DNA of 40,785 nt, taken from an archaeon. Lineage in GTDB: Archaea > Thermoproteota > Thermoprotei > Thermofilales > JAPDKD01. A model generated the notes under the pieces. It was not told the origin of the DNA and did not search any database. It was given only the letters and a program-made list of their open reading frames with translations. The stretch is from positions 1 to 40,785 of the forward strand of contig JAPDKD010000034.1 of assembly GCA_029258735.1 (NCBI GenBank), given 5' to 3'. Positions 34,093 through 40,492 of the stretch are shown here, one piece after another; position 1 is the stretch's first letter; every line of letters starts with the position of its first letter. Position numbers and translations under genes: made by a program.

Positions 34093-34767
34093 ATGGAAGA
34101 AATGTTTGTTCCAGCGGACTGCCACTGTAATTCGGCCATTATTGTTTCGGACATGCATTTAAGAATAGAAAATCCAGCATTCTTTAATTTAATCGCTGAA
34201 AAGGTAAAACAGGAAAATATTGAATGCATAGTTTTTCTCGGAGATCTTTTCGATGATTTCCATCGAAGAGCCGAGAAACACGAAGTTGTTGAGAAACTTA
34301 TCTCGCTAATTAAGCCTCTTTTAGGGCAGGTGAGAAAAATAGTTTACATTACTAGCAGAAGCTCCCATGACCCTATAATTTCAGAAAAAATAATTGCTGA
34401 TGTCGAGGGTACCGAGATTTATGTTTACCCGCATCCCCTAAGAATACAGATATCAGGAATCAGATTTTACCTTACACACGGAGAAATAGTAATACCTAAT
34501 GGAGCTGTCGCTTTCGTCGTTAACACTGTTGCTGCTTTACTTGGAAGGGAGTTGTATATTGAAAAGAAATTAAAAGAAAGAATCCGAAGTGAGAGTTCAT
34601 GGCTAGTTATGGGTCACACACATATTCCGGGAATAGACTATGAAGCGAAAGTAGCAAATACAGGAAGTTGGAGGTCTAAATGGCTGCTTGGCCTACCATA
34701 CTGGAGAAGGCCTACGCGAACAGGAGTATTAGTAAAAAATTCTAAAGTAAAGCTCGTTAAGTTTTAG
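34093..34767 (+). CDS. Calcineurin-like metallophosphoesterase, GNHD motif altered
   Basis: Protein of 224 residues. Metal ligands are Asp20 and His22 (SDMHL), Asp51 (FLGDLFDD), His129 (LTHGE), and His175/His177 (MGHTHIP). The motif normally written GNH[D/E] is SRSSHD (88-93): the bridging Asn is Ser91, which should weaken or change metal binding. The overall order resembles LpxH and UDP-sugar or nucleotide phosphoesterases. VAFVVNTVAALLG is hydrophobic and may touch the membrane. The 3' end overlaps the convergent gene by 11 bases. Substrate unknown. Confidence 0.78.
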   Translation: MEEMFVPADCHCNSAIIVSDMHLRIENPAFFNLIAEKVKQENIECIVFLGDLFDDFHRRAEKHEVVEKLISLIKPLLGQVRKIVYITSRSSHDPIISEKIIADVEGTEIYVYPHPLRIQISGIRFYLTHGEIVIPNGAVAFVVNTVAALLGRELYIEKKLKERIRSESSWLVMGHTHIPGIDYEAKVANTGSWRSKWLLGLPYWRRPTRTGVLVKNSKVKLVKF

Positions 34768-35599
34768 TTCTAGCTGTTTTTAAAATTCTAACTATCTGCA
34801 CGGCTAAAGCTCGAGCCCTTCTCCATTCGTGTTCGTTTACGGCTTTCTGGAACGCGTTGAGTAGCGGATCTATTTTTTCCTTTAGCCCGTTGTATAGAGT
34901 TGAGTTGTGCCTTGCTATTTTGTCTAGTATAGCATTTACGCGTTCTAAGAATCGTTTAGCCATTCTCTCCAGTCGCACTGACCTTATTTTTGACAGTAGT
35001 TCCCTAAGTGCGCGGTAAGCTTTGCTTAGATCTTCTCGAGCCTCTTTTACAGCTTGTGCCGCTTCACGTAGTTTCCCGTTTTTGAGAAGCTCCTGAGCCT
35101 TGTCTAATTTTTTATTTGCGCTGAGAATTAAGACTTCTATGGTATTTACGGTTACATTTGCTTTTTCTAGCCTTTTTACAACTCTTTCAAGCCGTTGAGC
35201 AGCACGTCTAAGTTTTACGATTGACGCTGCAATTCTCCTTTTAATGGCTCCGCCAAGACCGAGTTTTTTCACTGCTTCCTTGAGTTGTGCGAAAGCTGCA
35301 CGCATTTTCTTAGCAGCCTCAGTGCAGTTACCGTTTTCATATAGGGTTCTCGCTTCCTCAGCTAGCTGGTTTGCCTTGGAAATATACCCTTCTATGACGG
35401 GCTTCTTGCCATGTTCTTCGGCGTATTGCATTATTCTTTGTTGGCTTCTTTCATATGCTTGAAGTATTCGCGGAAGAACTTGACATATTGATTTATGGTC
35501 CTTCGGCGCTGGCTGCTGTGTTGATAAATGTGCAAAAGCGAGCACCGAGATCAGCAATGTGAATGCAAAAGCCAGCCCCAAGATTTGCTTTACTTCCAT
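34757..35599 (-). CDS. Secreted or anchored all-helical coiled-coil protein
   Basis: Protein of 280 residues from ATG 35599, which has a strong GGGTGAT (35603-35609) upstream; the longer reading from 35623 adds eight residues and ignores it. A signal peptide or anchor (residues 4-24, ILGLAFAFTLLISVLAFAHL) is followed by long basic amphipathic helices (KLRRAAQRLERVVKRLEKAN, KLREAAQAVKEAREDLSKAY). Two Cys near residues 39 and 92 may form a disulfide. It has no recognised domain. It lies downstream of a membrane-tethered regulator on the same strand with about 75 bases between, so it may be its partner or target. Confidence 0.6.
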   Translation of the reverse strand: MEVKQILGLAFAFTLLISVLAFAHLSTQQPAPKDHKSICQVLPRILQAYERSQQRIMQYAEEHGKKPVIEGYISKANQLAEEARTLYENGNCTEAAKKMRAAFAQLKEAVKKLGLGGAIKRRIAASIVKLRRAAQRLERVVKRLEKANVTVNTIEVLILSANKKLDKAQELLKNGKLREAAQAVKEAREDLSKAYRALRELLSKIRSVRLERMAKRFLERVNAILDKIARHNSTLYNGLKEKIDPLLNAFQKAVNEHEWRRARALAVQIVRILKTARTKT

Positions 35600-35673
35600 T
35601 TTATCACCCGTAAATACTTGCAAGATTGCATATATATGGAAAAACTTGAAAAACGGATGAAAAACATGCTGTG

Positions 35674-36483
35674 CTACCTTTTTTTAAGTCTTACAAGGCT
35701 TCCTCTCCGCGTTTTCTTTATTGAAACATATCCGAGCTCCTCTAGTTTTTTAATCTTCCTCCACACTGTTGTTGTAGGCAGTTCAAGATATTCTCTGATC
35801 TCGCTTTGATAGGCCTCGCCTCCTCTAGATTTAAGGAACCTTACTATCTCTTCCTCAGTCTCTGTGAGCTCCGCTTTTTCGCTCTTCCTTCGTACTATAA
35901 ACCTCCAAGCCATCAAAGCGGCAATAACTGATATGAAAGCCGCAAATATCAATGGCATGTAATCTTTACTTTTTTGTCCTTCCCCCTTCGGCAAGACAGC
36001 GAACTCGATGTAGACGTTGTCTGTAATGTTGGAAAACTCTATTTTTAATCCGCCGTCTTCTGCCTCAATTAAGTCTGGTAAAGGTTCGAATGATAGCAAG
36101 GCAGACTGGTTAGGTAGGTGAATAATACAGGTTCCGTTGATTGGCGGAAGAGAGAGTTTATATACTCCTTCTTGCTCGATGACTGCATTCTCCACTACAT
36201 ATGAAATGTACAGCTCTTTTTCACCTAGTAACTCTATAGTTAGTACCTGTCCTGTTAGATTGAAAGGTATTGGATCCCCCTGTTCGTCAACAACCAGCAG
36301 GTACATTGGCTGGCCGAGAAGAACAACATGCAACATTAAAGTTTCATTGTTAACTATGAAATGGTGTGTAGCTTCTATGGATCCGTCGGGATATACTGTC
36401 ACATTTACACTTTGCTGGGGTTGGCAGTGTACTAGACTGTAGAAGCAGAATATTAAAGCTAGGAAGATTACTGTCTTTCGCAT
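35674..36483 (-). CDS. Membrane-tethered winged-helix transcription regulator with sensor ectodomain
   Basis: Protein of 269 residues from ATG 36483 (GGTG at 36493-36496 region). A signal peptide (1-20, MRKTVIFLALIFCFYSLVHC) leads to an extracytoplasmic beta-rich domain with sequons (21-174), one membrane helix (177-196, FAAFISVIAALMAWRFIV) and a cytoplasmic winged helix (204-269, LTETEEEIVRFLKSRGGEAY, TTTVWRKIKKLEELGYVSIK). This is a one-component design: outside sensing, inside DNA binding. The family is common in archaea but largely uncharacterised. It sits between a small RHH gene and the secreted helical protein. Ligand unknown. Confidence 0.8.
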   Translation of the reverse strand: MRKTVIFLALIFCFYSLVHCQPQQSVNVTVYPDGSIEATHHFIVNNETLMLHVVLLGQPMYLLVVDEQGDPIPFNLTGQVLTIELLGEKELYISYVVENAVIEQEGVYKLSLPPINGTCIIHLPNQSALLSFEPLPDLIEAEDGGLKIEFSNITDNVYIEFAVLPKGEGQKSKDYMPLIFAAFISVIAALMAWRFIVRRKSEKAELTETEEEIVRFLKSRGGEAYQSEIREYLELPTTTVWRKIKKLEELGYVSIKKTRRGSLVRLKKR

Positions 36484-36530
36484 AGGCATACACCATGATA
36501 GATAAAGAGCGTCAGAACGGGGTTGTGTCG

Positions 36531-36704
36531 TCACGCTTTCTCAGTCCCCGAAACGTCATCATCCCAAGTAATTTCCGGAATTAAGTCTGAAAGTGCCTCT
36601 CTTATTATTTCGCTTAGAGACTTATTCTTAGCTATAGCTATTCTCTTAAGCTGCTCGTATACTTCATCTTCTACCCAAAAAGTTATAACTTTGCTCTTGC
36701 CCAC
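36531..36704 (-). CDS. Ribbon-helix-helix (CopG-like) DNA-binding protein
   Basis: Protein of 57 residues starting at GTG 36704: GKSKVITFWVEDEVYEQLKR is the strand and first helix, KSLSEIIREALSDLI the second helix of an RHH fold. GGTGAT at 36710-36715, overlapping the HD-gene stop, is well placed for GTG 36704. The longer GTG 36713 start would begin within that site. Such proteins bind DNA as dimers and act as repressors or antitoxins; no toxin is evident. It is coupled to the HD hydrolase upstream. Confidence 0.7.
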   Translation of the reverse strand: MGKSKVITFWVEDEVYEQLKRIAIAKNKSLSEIIREALSDLIPEITWDDDVSGTEKA

Positions 36705-36713
36705 TGCTATCAC

Positions 36714-37508
36714 CTAGTCGGACGGATAGGTTATTACTAGTTTTTCTTGCGAATAAAGTACTACTTCTATAACGTTTTCTATGCTGCTTGTACGTATTTT
36801 GGGTAGCAGAACGTTTTCTACTTGGAATAATCCCGCCATTTCAGAAGCCCTAACAACTATGCGGATGGGTCTTTCTCCTTTTTCGATGTATACCTCTTTT
36901 ATTGAGAGAGCTGATACCGCATGTATATCTATTTTTCCCATTTTATATGGCAGTCTTGCCCTACCTTCGGACATGTCGAGACCGTCAGCTATTTTCACAG
37001 CTCCGGCTTCCGGAGTTAGGCATTTGGCGTTGTAGGCTGTAGCATAAATTGTATGCAGTATTTCTTGCCGTAGAAGAAAGTGGTTCCTTCTTTTTGTTCC
37101 GTAAATTTCTTGAAGGAGACGATCTAGGATGTCTTTCGCCAGCAGCGCGCCTATCTGTTCGTGATTATCTCGATGTATGGAGTTGCCTATATCGTGTAAA
37201 AAGGCTCCGGCTACGACTATTGTTTTAACGTCGTTGAAGTTTTCCGCCGTTCCGTCCTTTAGGGCGCGTGGTTCTATGTCGTTCTCCTTTAGCCTGTACA
37301 GTATTTCTAGAGCTGCTCCAGCTACTATTCGGGCATGGACGGGGCCGTGATCGTTGTAGCCGAGCCTGGAAACGGCCATTATGTTGCTCATGCGCAGCAG
37401 GCTTTGAACCTCTTCATCATTTTCTAGAACCTCCACCACTCGCCTAACGTGCTCGTCCCTGTTCATGTGATCTATCAAAAGCTTCGGCGTTACCTTTACG
37501 CGTTCCAT
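36714..37508 (-). CDS. HD-domain metal-dependent phosphohydrolase
   Basis: Protein of 264 residues. The HD metal site is His58 (NDHGPVHARIV), His105-Asp106 (FLHDIGN), His112/His116 and Asp175 (KIADGLDMSEG). A C-terminal alpha/beta region (about 190-264) follows. HD proteins of this type hydrolyse phosphate esters such as nucleotides. It begins a minus-strand series with the RHH gene, which starts at its stop codon. It is divergent from the aldo/keto reductase gene with about 40-50 bases between. Substrate unknown. Confidence 0.82.
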   Translation of the reverse strand: MERVKVTPKLLIDHMNRDEHVRRVVEVLENDEEVQSLLRMSNIMAVSRLGYNDHGPVHARIVAGAALEILYRLKENDIEPRALKDGTAENFNDVKTIVVAGAFLHDIGNSIHRDNHEQIGALLAKDILDRLLQEIYGTKRRNHFLLRQEILHTIYATAYNAKCLTPEAGAVKIADGLDMSEGRARLPYKMGKIDIHAVSALSIKEVYIEKGERPIRIVVRASEMAGLFQVENVLLPKIRTSSIENVIEVVLYSQEKLVITYPSD

Positions 37509-37561
37509 AGAATCCCCCAGAGAGTTAATTTAGCACCACGTATAATAATATGGTGCAAGAA

Positions 37562-38581
37562 ATGGAGTACGTGAACCTTGGTCCTTCAGGCTTGAAGGTT
37601 TCTAGGCTCTGCCTGGGTACTTGGTTTCTGCCTCGGCTTTCAGAGGTTGACGAGTATGGAGTTCCTAAAGTAGATGTCGACGAGTTTAGGAGGATAATGC
37701 GCAGGGCTGTTGATGAGGGATTGAACTTCATAGATACTGCTAACCGTTACCATGGCGCCCAGAGCCCTGTGGATCTTAACCACGTGGGAAACGCTGAACG
37801 GGTGCTTGGAAAGGTTTTGAAAGACTATGATAGGGAGATGTTCGTTATTGTTACTAAAGTATGCGGGCGCATGGCTCCCTGGCCTAACGGCGCCGGATTA
37901 TCTAGAAAGCATATAATGTGGCAGATAAAGCAGAGCCTGCAGAGGCTTCAGACAGACTATGTGGACGTATACTTGACTCACGTGCCAGATCCAAGCACGC
38001 CGAAGCTTGAAACCTTACGGGCTTTGAACGATCTTGTCACGCGGGGCTTGGTGCACTATATAGGCTCTTCGAATGAGTCGCCTGAAGGCATTGTGGAGTC
38101 GATGGAGCTCGCGAAGCTTTACAATCTGCACTCGTATATAACGATCCAAGAACGCTACAACCTGCTGGACAGGGAAATCGAGAAAACTAAGGTGCCTATA
38201 GCAAGGCACTACGGTTTAGCCATTATGGCGTATTCTCCTCTGGCACAGGGTCTGTTAACTCCCAAGTATCTGAAGGGAGTGCCCGAGCTTTCACGAGCAA
38301 AACTCACTTCGTGGCTAGGAAAGTACTTGACAAAGGATAACCTGCAGGTAATTAGAGAACTTAATGAAATAGCCAAAGAGCTTGACGTTACTCTGCCCCA
38401 GCTTGCGATAGCATGGATACTGCATAAAGAGAAAGAGCTGGGCGTAACCATTATTCCAGTAGTTGGTGTCTCGAAGTACGAGCACTTCGAAGACAACCTC
38501 GCAGCTCTAGACGTACGCTTAGACGAAGACACCATCGAGAAAATAGAAGCTATAGCGGCTAAATTCAGGAAGCCACGTTAA
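37562..38581 (+). CDS. Aldo/keto reductase
   Basis: Protein of 339 residues from ATG 37562. GGTG at 37552-37555, inside the longer reading from ATG 37550, is a fitting ribosome site. In the longer numbering, the catalytic residues are Asp62, Tyr67 (FIDTANRY), Lys103 (VTKVCG) and His144 (LTHVPD). GSSNESPEGI and IPVVGVSKYEHFEDNL form the NADPH site. It reduces an aldehyde or ketone in a TIM-barrel; the YGHxGxSE-type subgroup related to Kv-beta and YghZ is closest in look. It is the last ordinary gene before the AT-rich region. Confidence 0.92.
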   Translation: MEYVNLGPSGLKVSRLCLGTWFLPRLSEVDEYGVPKVDVDEFRRIMRRAVDEGLNFIDTANRYHGAQSPVDLNHVGNAERVLGKVLKDYDREMFVIVTKVCGRMAPWPNGAGLSRKHIMWQIKQSLQRLQTDYVDVYLTHVPDPSTPKLETLRALNDLVTRGLVHYIGSSNESPEGIVESMELAKLYNLHSYITIQERYNLLDREIEKTKVPIARHYGLAIMAYSPLAQGLLTPKYLKGVPELSRAKLTSWLGKYLTKDNLQVIRELNEIAKELDVTLPQLAIAWILHKEKELGVTIIPVVGVSKYEHFEDNLAALDVRLDEDTIEKIEAIAAKFRKPR

Positions 38582-38780
38582 AGCTAGCTTTAATCCTTTT
38601 ACCTAAGAATTTATTTCGCCATTAACCGGGGATACAGAGTATTCACAGAAATCTGATACTTTTTTTCTATGCTCCTAAATTTAAATTAAAGCTATCAGAC
38701 TTGAAAAAGATAGCAGAAATATTATTCTAATTTTAATATGCATCTAATGGATAGTTGTAACATTTTCTAAGAAAACGTAG

Positions 38781-38790
38781 AATTAATAAA
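38781..38790 (+). promoter_or_regulatory. TATA-like element for the C/D box sRNA
   Basis: AATTAATAAA is centred about 27 bases before the C box at 38814, the distance expected between an archaeal TATA box and a start site right at the sRNA 5' end. Confidence 0.5.
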
Positions 38791-38811
38791 CAAGGTTGTT
38801 TTCGAAAGATT

Positions 38812-38866
38812 GGATGATGAAGCGACGGTCTCTTGAGTAATGAAGATTCTTTTCGCAACTGACGTT
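38812..38866 (+). ncRNA. C/D box sRNA (2'-O-methylation guide), probably double guide to 23S rRNA
   Basis: The boxes are C ATGATGA (38814-38820), a 12-base guide, D' TTGA (38833-38836), a 3-base linker, C' ATGAAGA (38840-38846), a 12-base guide and D CTGA (38859-38862). The 12/3/12 spacing is exactly that of archaeal C/D sRNAs, which assemble with L7Ae, Nop5 and fibrillarin. The D' guide (AGCGACGGUCUC) can pair over about ten bases with AGACCGUCGU, a very conserved 23S segment. The D guide (UUCUUUUCGCAA) can pair with GYGAAAAGAA, also in 23S rRNA domain I. Targets are from memory of conserved rRNA. A TATA-like box precedes it and a run of five T (38865-38869) follows. Confidence 0.8.
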
Positions 38867-39020
38867 TTTAAATGATACATGTATAATATATCTGATTTTA
38901 GTCATTAGTTACCTGACATTTTACGAGATAATTATGAATAAAAGTTAAATATATAATGAATTTTAATTGAAACTTATGAATAATATATAACCTTTTTTAA
39001 TATGAAAGATAATCATTATT

Positions 39021-39097
39021 GGGCGCTCTGAGGGGGATGATCCTGCCCCGCCCCATTAAGAAGAATATCTTCTATCTTCTTTTTTAAGAAGATAGAA
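39021..39097 (+). other. GC-rich stem plus two overlapping hairpins (candidate structured RNA leader)
   Basis: In a very AT-rich context, 39021-39054 is strongly GC-rich, with GGGCG (39021-39025) able to pair CGCCC (39049-39053). Two further hairpins follow: AGAAGA/TCTTCT (39059-39064 with 39068-39073) and a perfect 12-pair stem TTCTATCTTCTT/AAGAAGATAGAA (39070-39081 with 39086-39097, loop TTTT). They share bases 39070-39073, so they exclude each other. A TATA-like box at 38981-38990 would start an RNA just before this element. The function is unknown. Confidence 0.5.
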
Positions 39098-39127
39098 AAA
39101 TGGGCTGCGGAAATTGACACTGAAGAG

Positions 39128-39313
39128 TTGAAAAAGCTTGGAGAATATGAGGTTACAGGAGATTCAATTATATGTCCCTACATTGACCCTTACATTGAAG
39201 GAGGAAAAGTAGTAAAAATAGTAAAACACAAAGGAAAATATATGATTACGGCAGGAATATACGATCAAGGTGGGTATACAGAGGAATATTATATTGCAAT
39301 ATTATTTTTATGA
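39128..39313 (+). CDS. Short orphan ORF, possibly the tail of a decayed gene
   Basis: A frame of 61 residues begins at TTG 39128, but the frame is open back to 39041 (stop TGA at 39038) and the upstream codons read naturally (KWAAEIDTEELKKLGEYEVT), with no ATG or GTG. The product would be a small beta-rich protein (GGKVVKIVKHKGKYMITAGI). I do not recognise it. It may be a small gene with a poor start, or the 3' remnant of a larger gene whose front is lost. The structured element at 39021-39097 overlaps the open upstream part. Confidence 0.35.
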   Translation: MKKLGEYEVTGDSIICPYIDPYIEGGKVVKIVKHKGKYMITAGIYDQGGYTEEYYIAILFL

Positions 39314-39393
39314 ATTTAAATTTTAAAGTTTTATTTATTAAACTTTTTAATCTTATTTAATTTTAATTTCATTAAAATACATGTGATAGATTT

Positions 39394-40191
39394 TTAAAAT
39401 TTCTCAGCTATGAATTCGCAGAAATCATCTCCTTTAGCGATGCATTTAGTTTCTATGACCCTAATGTTTGAGTTTAATAGTGCGGATATAAGGCCGCTAA
39501 TATGGCCCCTTATAAGCTGGCTCGCAGGTCTATCGGAGCCCCTGAAAGCCTCGCATTCGAAGGAGTCGTAAAGCCTCAAAACTATCCTCATGAGTAATGG
39601 TTTGTATTCAACTAGCTCCACGCGACCCCAACCACTAGCCTGATAAAATTTGAGGGCTTCAACCAGCAGCTCCCTACCCCTCAAACCCAACTTCTTAGAA
39701 AAATACTCGCCCAGAAACCTGCCCCCTGAATAGGCCATGTGGTAAAGGAATACCGCCGCAGTATCGCCGAGCTTCTCGTAGAGACCTTTAATCTTTCCTT
39801 GCACTCCCTTCTCATGGAAAATTATAGAGCGAATTCCCGGGAAAATGTAGATAGGGAAAGCAAGCTCATCCGCCATGAAGCCTTTAACAGGCGATTTACT
39901 ATAATATACTTCACTATTGATTGTCGATTCTAGTTCTCGGACAAAATCTTCAACCTTAACATCCACGTTAGTAAAATCTGCAAAAACAAAAACTTTCCCC
40001 ACCGGGGGGGGGAGCGCGGGGGTAAAAGTATAATCCATATACGAGTAAATAGATAGTAGTTTGATGCCGAACCTATCGAAAACATTTAGTGCCTTAATTA
40101 ACTTTTCATGCATGCGGTCAACTCTAAAATAAAACTCAACTATTTCACTACCTTTTTTGAAAACTACTCTGGACAAGTATTTCTCAAACAT
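39394..40191 (-). CDS. V4R-domain protein with N-terminal ACT-like region
   Basis: Protein of 265 residues from ATG 40191. The C-terminal half is a V4R (4-vinyl-reductase-like) domain: FLYHMAYSGGRFLGEYFSKK, then FECEAFRGS, RGHISGLISALLN and CIAKGDDFCEF, with Cys213, Cys250 and Cys258 as in metal-binding V4R proteins. The N-terminal 95 residues look like a regulatory ACT-type fold. V4R domains bind small hydrophobic ligands, so a sensory role is likely. The longer TTG 40221 start lies upstream of the transcription start predicted from the TATA box at 40232-40240; GGGTC precedes ATG 40191. A nine-base G/C tract lies within the coding region. Confidence 0.75.
   Translation of the reverse strand: MFEKYLSRVVFKKGSEIVEFYFRVDRMHEKLIKALNVFDRFGIKLLSIYSYMDYTFTPALPPPVGKVFVFADFTNVDVKVEDFVRELESTINSEVYYSKSPVKGFMADELAFPIYIFPGIRSIIFHEKGVQGKIKGLYEKLGDTAAVFLYHMAYSGGRFLGEYFSKKLGLRGRELLVEALKFYQASGWGRVELVEYKPLLMRIVLRLYDSFECEAFRGSDRPASQLIRGHISGLISALLNSNIRVIETKCIAKGDDFCEFIAEKF
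40004..40012. repeat. Nine-base G tract inside the V4R gene
   Basis: GGGGGGGGG on the plus strand (C9 on the coding strand) encodes most of LPPPVG near residue 60 of the V4R protein. A homopolymer of this length is rare in this window. It is prone to slippage in replication and to sequencing error, and either would shift the frame. Confidence 0.9.
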
Positions 40192-40231
40192 CTTAAAGAC
40201 CCTTAATTCTAACTCTTGCAAAAAATTTTTA

Positions 40232-40240
40232 TTTATAAAT
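40232..40240 (-). promoter_or_regulatory. Candidate TATA box for the V4R gene
   Basis: TTTATAAAT, read on the minus strand as ATTTATAAA, is centred at 40236. Transcription about 25 bases on, near 40211, would include GGGTC and ATG 40191 but not TTG 40221. Confidence 0.45.
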
Positions 40241-40366
40241 AAATTTAAACATTTCGTTTACTTTCTCGTTTATTTTTTAAAACATTACGATAATATTGAT
40301 CTAAGAAACGTTTTTCTTCTAAATATTTATGGATTTTATTAAGTATAATTTATAATTTTAAATATT

Positions 40367-40492
40367 CGGCTCCTATCAGAGCCGCCTTCGATTCCCGGCT
40401 CATATTTGAAAGGCTTAATAATGGCCGGGTTGGCGGCGGAGCACCCGTTAATGGTGTATGCGTCGGGGAAAATATGCTTTGCTGAAGCAAGG
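40367..40492 (+). other. GC-rich structured element (candidate ncRNA or mRNA leader)
   Basis: GC-only inverted repeats nest here. GCCGCC (40381-40386) pairs GGCGGC (40432-40437), and inside it CCCGGC (40394-40399) pairs GCCGGG (40424-40429). A 5' hairpin CGGCTC/GAGCCG (40367-40372 with 40379-40384) competes with the outer stem. Two small hairpins follow: CACC/GGTG (40442-40445 with 40453-40456) and CTTTGC-TGAA-GCAAGG (40477-40492). The flanking 140 bases upstream are extremely AT-rich, with TATA-like TTTATAATTT (40349-40358) placing a transcript start close to the element. The following winged-helix frame partly overlaps it. Confidence 0.5.

Larger units (their letters stand above)
38582..39020. 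other. AT-rich gene-poor stretch containing a C/D box sRNA
   Basis: No protein-coding frame of interest is seen in this stretch. It carries the C/D box sRNA at 38814-38862 with its TATA and T-run, and a TATA-like TAATATATAA at 38981-38990 that would start a transcript near 39010. The rest is AT-rich and I see nothing further in it. Confidence 0.6.

Noticed and set aside
38872-38920. Second C/D box sRNA (ATGATAC, CTGA, CTGA)
   Set aside because: The C box has two mismatches, no C' box is present and the spacing between the two CTGA is wrong.
40381-40400. tRNA-like T-arm sequence (CCTTCGATTCCCGG)
   Set aside because: The five-base T stem does not pair well and no acceptor, D or anticodon arms can be built around it; the bases are better used in the nested GC stems.
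40431-40470. Resemblance to the start of archaeal 5S rRNA (GGCGGCGGAGCACCCG)
   Set aside because: The match stops after about 15 bases; the conserved middle of 5S rRNA is absent.
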